Assembly (NCBI GenBank): GCA_037833965.1
Contig: AP031351.1
Span: forward strand, 3,732,501-3,796,500
Reading direction: 5' to 3'
From: Marchantia polymorpha subsp. ruderalis
Lineage: Eukaryota > Streptophyta > Marchantiopsida > Marchantiales > Marchantiaceae
Length of the DNA stretch: 64,000 nucleotides
Positions 61,797-64,000 of the stretch are shown here, in pieces. The notes under the pieces were generated by a model. That model was not told the origin of the DNA. It made no database searches and saw only the letters and a program-made list of their open reading frames with translations. Position 1 is the stretch's first letter, and each line of letters starts with the position of its first letter. A program made the translations under genes and the position numbers.

Positions 61797-62072
61797 CAGA
61801 CAGCTTGGCATCCGATCATAATGTACTGGGATTATCCCTGTTGTAGCCAAATAGTCCATAAGACCTGGTCATGGTCACTTACACGATCAGATTTTTCCTC
61901 CTTGTCTATATCATTTCCAATGCTTTTGTCTGATTATGGTAGTTTAGAGTCGCCCTTGCCTGAAAACGAAAGGTAAAATGGACATTGGGCAGACAGCTAG
62001 GAATCCGATCATAATGTACTGGGACTATCCATGTTGTGGCCAAATTGTCCATAAGACCCGGTCATTTACACT
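61797..62072. repeat. direct repeat of ~85 bp, offset 193 bp
   Basis: CAGACAGCTTGGCATCCGAT at 61797 and CAGACAGCTAGGAATCCGAT at 61990 start two copies that share CATAATGTACTGGGA and GTCCATAAGACC. A related TCCTCCTTGTCTA motif also occurs twice nearby (61771 and 61897). No gene is associated. Confidence 0.85.
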
Positions 62073-62475
62073 ATGGTCAACCATGTCTAAAAAATATCTG
62101 ATATTCATCACAAATGGATTCAGCATTTTTAACTTAAGATCGATTAAGTTACTCAAACAACAAATCAGTATGACAGATATCTCTTAATTCTTTTGCATGT
62201 CGAACGCAATTCAATATACCGATTCAATATATTCAATATACCGTAGATCTTGAAGTCAAATCATCGCACTCACCCTATAGAATTGACACACTCACTTGCT
62301 CTTACTAACTTTACGCTATGATTGTCATACAAGCATTAAAATCATAAGTTATGTAATTTATTCATGTAATTAATCAAATTATTCGGTAGCTATTGAATAG
62401 AGAGAGAGAGGGAGGTCCTCTTGGAGGGATGACCCTCAGATCGAAAGGCAGACAGCGTACTTCTGTCGTAGCAAT

Positions 62476-62546
62476 GTCGCGGCTCGAAAGCAAATGACAT
62501 TCGCCGTGCTCGACATTTGCAGTCTCGACCGCTTTCGAGCCACAAC
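62476..62546. ncRNA. potential stem-loop, expression unknown
   Basis: The arm GTCGCGGCTCGAAAGCAAATG (62476-62496) pairs with CATTTGC (62514-62520) and, after a 10-base bulge, with GCTTTCGAGCCACAAC (62531-62546). The loop is about 17 bases. Length and shape are in the range of a small-RNA precursor, but the bulge is large and no known plant miRNA is recognised in either arm. Confidence 0.25.
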
Positions 62547-62636
62547 CGCGCCATTGCACCAATTCATCGTCAAATCATCTTCTCGTTCCTCTTTTAGCAA
62601 TTTCGGACGCCGTTTAGAGGTGCGCGGTGGGGCTAG

Positions 62637-63216
62637 AAACGCTGGTCCTGGTTTTTGATCGTTTCGGTGGCTCTGATTCCATGTGTTGCGCTAGTTTGGT
62701 TTCTAGCCCTTCATGTTTTTCCACCCATCCCAAAGGATCAAACTGGAAACGATGTCTTCTTCTATTGGTTCTTCTCTCACGACGATCGTCTCGACCGCCA
62801 AGCCATCTTTGCCGTGAGCACTGTCCTCCTGTTCTTCGTACTCAGATACCTTGATGAGTGCGTCACGAAGAAGGATCCATGATCAAATGTTTTCGACTGG
62901 TGTTTTTTGACGTTTCCTCCTGTTCCGAATTACTCTGCCTCTGTTGCACTTCATCTCCTCTTTTCCGCAATCGCTGCCGTCTGCCGCTTTCTTCACTGCA
63001 ATTTTCATTGCCTTTGTCCTCGTCATCACCGCTCCAATTTGGATACTGATCTCCTTGTTGGATATGTCGTCCTACATCTCCTGGTACATCTTGCTGCAAT
63101 TGGTTTTGTTTTCACATCTCTTGCTTCCTTCTTTGTCTTGTCGTATGATGCACTTTTATCTGGCCAAACGAAGATCGGGATCTAAAAGTATGGGCCGAAA
63201 TGTCCGTGACGCGTGA
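62637..63216 (+). pseudogene. probable decayed gene for a small multi-pass membrane protein
   Basis: A frame from 62637 (just after an in-frame TAG) reads KRWSWFLIVSVALIPCVALV and then FLALHVFPPIPKDQTGND, ending VTKKDP and TGA. It has no ATG. Downstream, strongly hydrophobic segments appear in two different frames: FFTAIFIAFVLVITAPIWIL in one, and LLVGYVVLHLLVHLAAIGFV then FTSLASFFVLSYDALL in another. This suggests four or so helices broken by small frameshifts. Alternatively, an upstream ATG exon spliced at the AG at 62635-62636 and short introns could restore a gene, but no good intron borders were found. The family is unknown. Confidence 0.4.
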
Positions 63217-64000
63217 TCAACCGTGTCTTGAGGCGGCTCATGAGCATTATAATGTTTAGGCTGACGCTACTCCAGCCCAGTATTTGAGCACCTTCACTTC
63301 CTTCCATTGGGAATGAAGATTAGAAATCGCGCAGTTTTATGTCTTGGCTCGAAGCCCCAATTTCGCATGATTTACAATGATGTGCGAACGCAGAGCAGAG
63401 ATTCCGCTTATGAATTCTGCGTGGCAAGCATCATTCTGGCGTGTCTGTCGAGATGTTCATTTCGAGTCGACTACTTGTAGCCATGCATGCGCTCACTTGC
63501 TAGATTATTCTGTACAGCACTATCCAGCAAAGGCGCAAACTTGGTTGAGAATTGTCCAACATTTCCAAATATTCTACTGCCTTTTGGGCTCTATGTGAAA
63601 GTTCCACGCACAATGTCAGACCAAACTAAAAATCCATCCCATAGAGACTCGATTAAAACTCGTACAGCTGAGCAGCCTTGCCTAAAACAAAACCAAAGAT
63701 CGTATAGAAGGGCAATGATCGGACATGTCCAACACACCTCCCTGCTTCAGACAAAGTAATTTGTAAATTGATCTTACGGTCACGAATGCCATTTGTTAAT
63801 GTGTACTGGATAGGTCCATGGTGCTGACCAAAATCTAAATTGTACGACCAGACAGACCAGCGATTCTGGAATTGTAAGTTTGGCTCTCGTCTTCCAGCAC
63901 CAGGCTTGGAATGAATCTGTGCACTAAAAGATCCGAGCCCAACAATCTACAAACCTCAAAGAGTACGAAGAATCCTTTTATTCCGTGATTTTCGTTACCT
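63217..64000. other. intergenic to window end, nothing recognised
   Basis: Short open frames at 63377-63598 and 63487-63759 show no family features. No repeat, transposon end or RNA gene is seen in this last stretch. Confidence 0.45.

Larger units (their letters stand above)
60250..62630. other. upstream flank of the LRR gene and intergenic sequence
   Basis: The part next to 60249 should hold the LRR gene promoter. It contains a 28-bp triple repeat at 60571-60654. A 172-codon minus-strand frame at 61102-61620 is open but unrecognised; its composition is not clearly coding. Short duplications at 61797-62072 and a hairpin at 62476-62546 are listed separately. Confidence 0.4.

Noticed and set aside
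1-64000. CRISPR arrays, operons, bacterial ribosome-binding sites, rRNA genes
   Set aside because: None seen. Spliced genes and plant-type elements show a eukaryotic nuclear sequence, where the bacterial features are not expected.

Overview
This is a stretch of nuclear DNA from a land plant. The evidence is a nuclear gene for a plastid ribosomal protein with a transit peptide, spliceosomal introns with GT-AG borders, a plant-only DUF688 protein, and plant-type Ty1/copia and Ty3/gypsy fossils. Small introns, long pyrimidine-rich leaders and an LRR protein of TORNADO1-like type fit a bryophyte, possibly a liverwort. That last step is inference, not something the sequence proves.

Genes are sparse: five convincing protein-coding genes in 64 kb. 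From left to right they are: plastid ribosomal protein uL6c (1387-2318, minus, two exons); a seven-helix TPRA1/CAND-type membrane protein (7476-9762, plus, six exons); an EamA-type drug/metabolite transporter (11968-15061, minus, eight exons), convergent with the previous gene; a DUF688 protein (29718 to about 31477, plus, one large exon and a tentative second); and an LRR protein (58408-60249, minus, single exon). Exon borders were read from the sequence by keeping phase across GT-AG sites and following conserved family residues.

The rest is intergenic. AT-rich islands lie at about 3.1-6.5, 21.8-23.7, 25.2-28.1 and 36-39.2 kb. Tracts of ordinary GC content rich in CT/GA runs, with no recognisable genes, lie at about 15.1-21.8 and 31.5-35.5 kb. 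Gene debris includes an inverted copy of an intron-exon piece of the CAND-like gene (4657-4845), two decayed relatives of the LRR gene beside it (57.5-58.1 kb) and a decayed membrane-protein gene (62.6-63.2 kb). DNA transposon remains include a 408-bp hAT-type element with an 8-bp target duplication (16358-16765) and a 789-bp pogo-like element (36257-37045).

Between 39.2 and 55.3 kb there is a nest of old LTR elements: one copia copy with both LTRs, and beside it a second copia copy split by a minus-strand gypsy copy. The gypsy copy is itself interrupted by about 5.4 kb of non-coding DNA at 46.25-51.7 kb. That innermost insert is the least explained part of the window. It holds four copies of a ~130-160 bp module with a conserved potential stem-loop, a 15-bp minisatellite and a repeated CCTTCGGCG motif.
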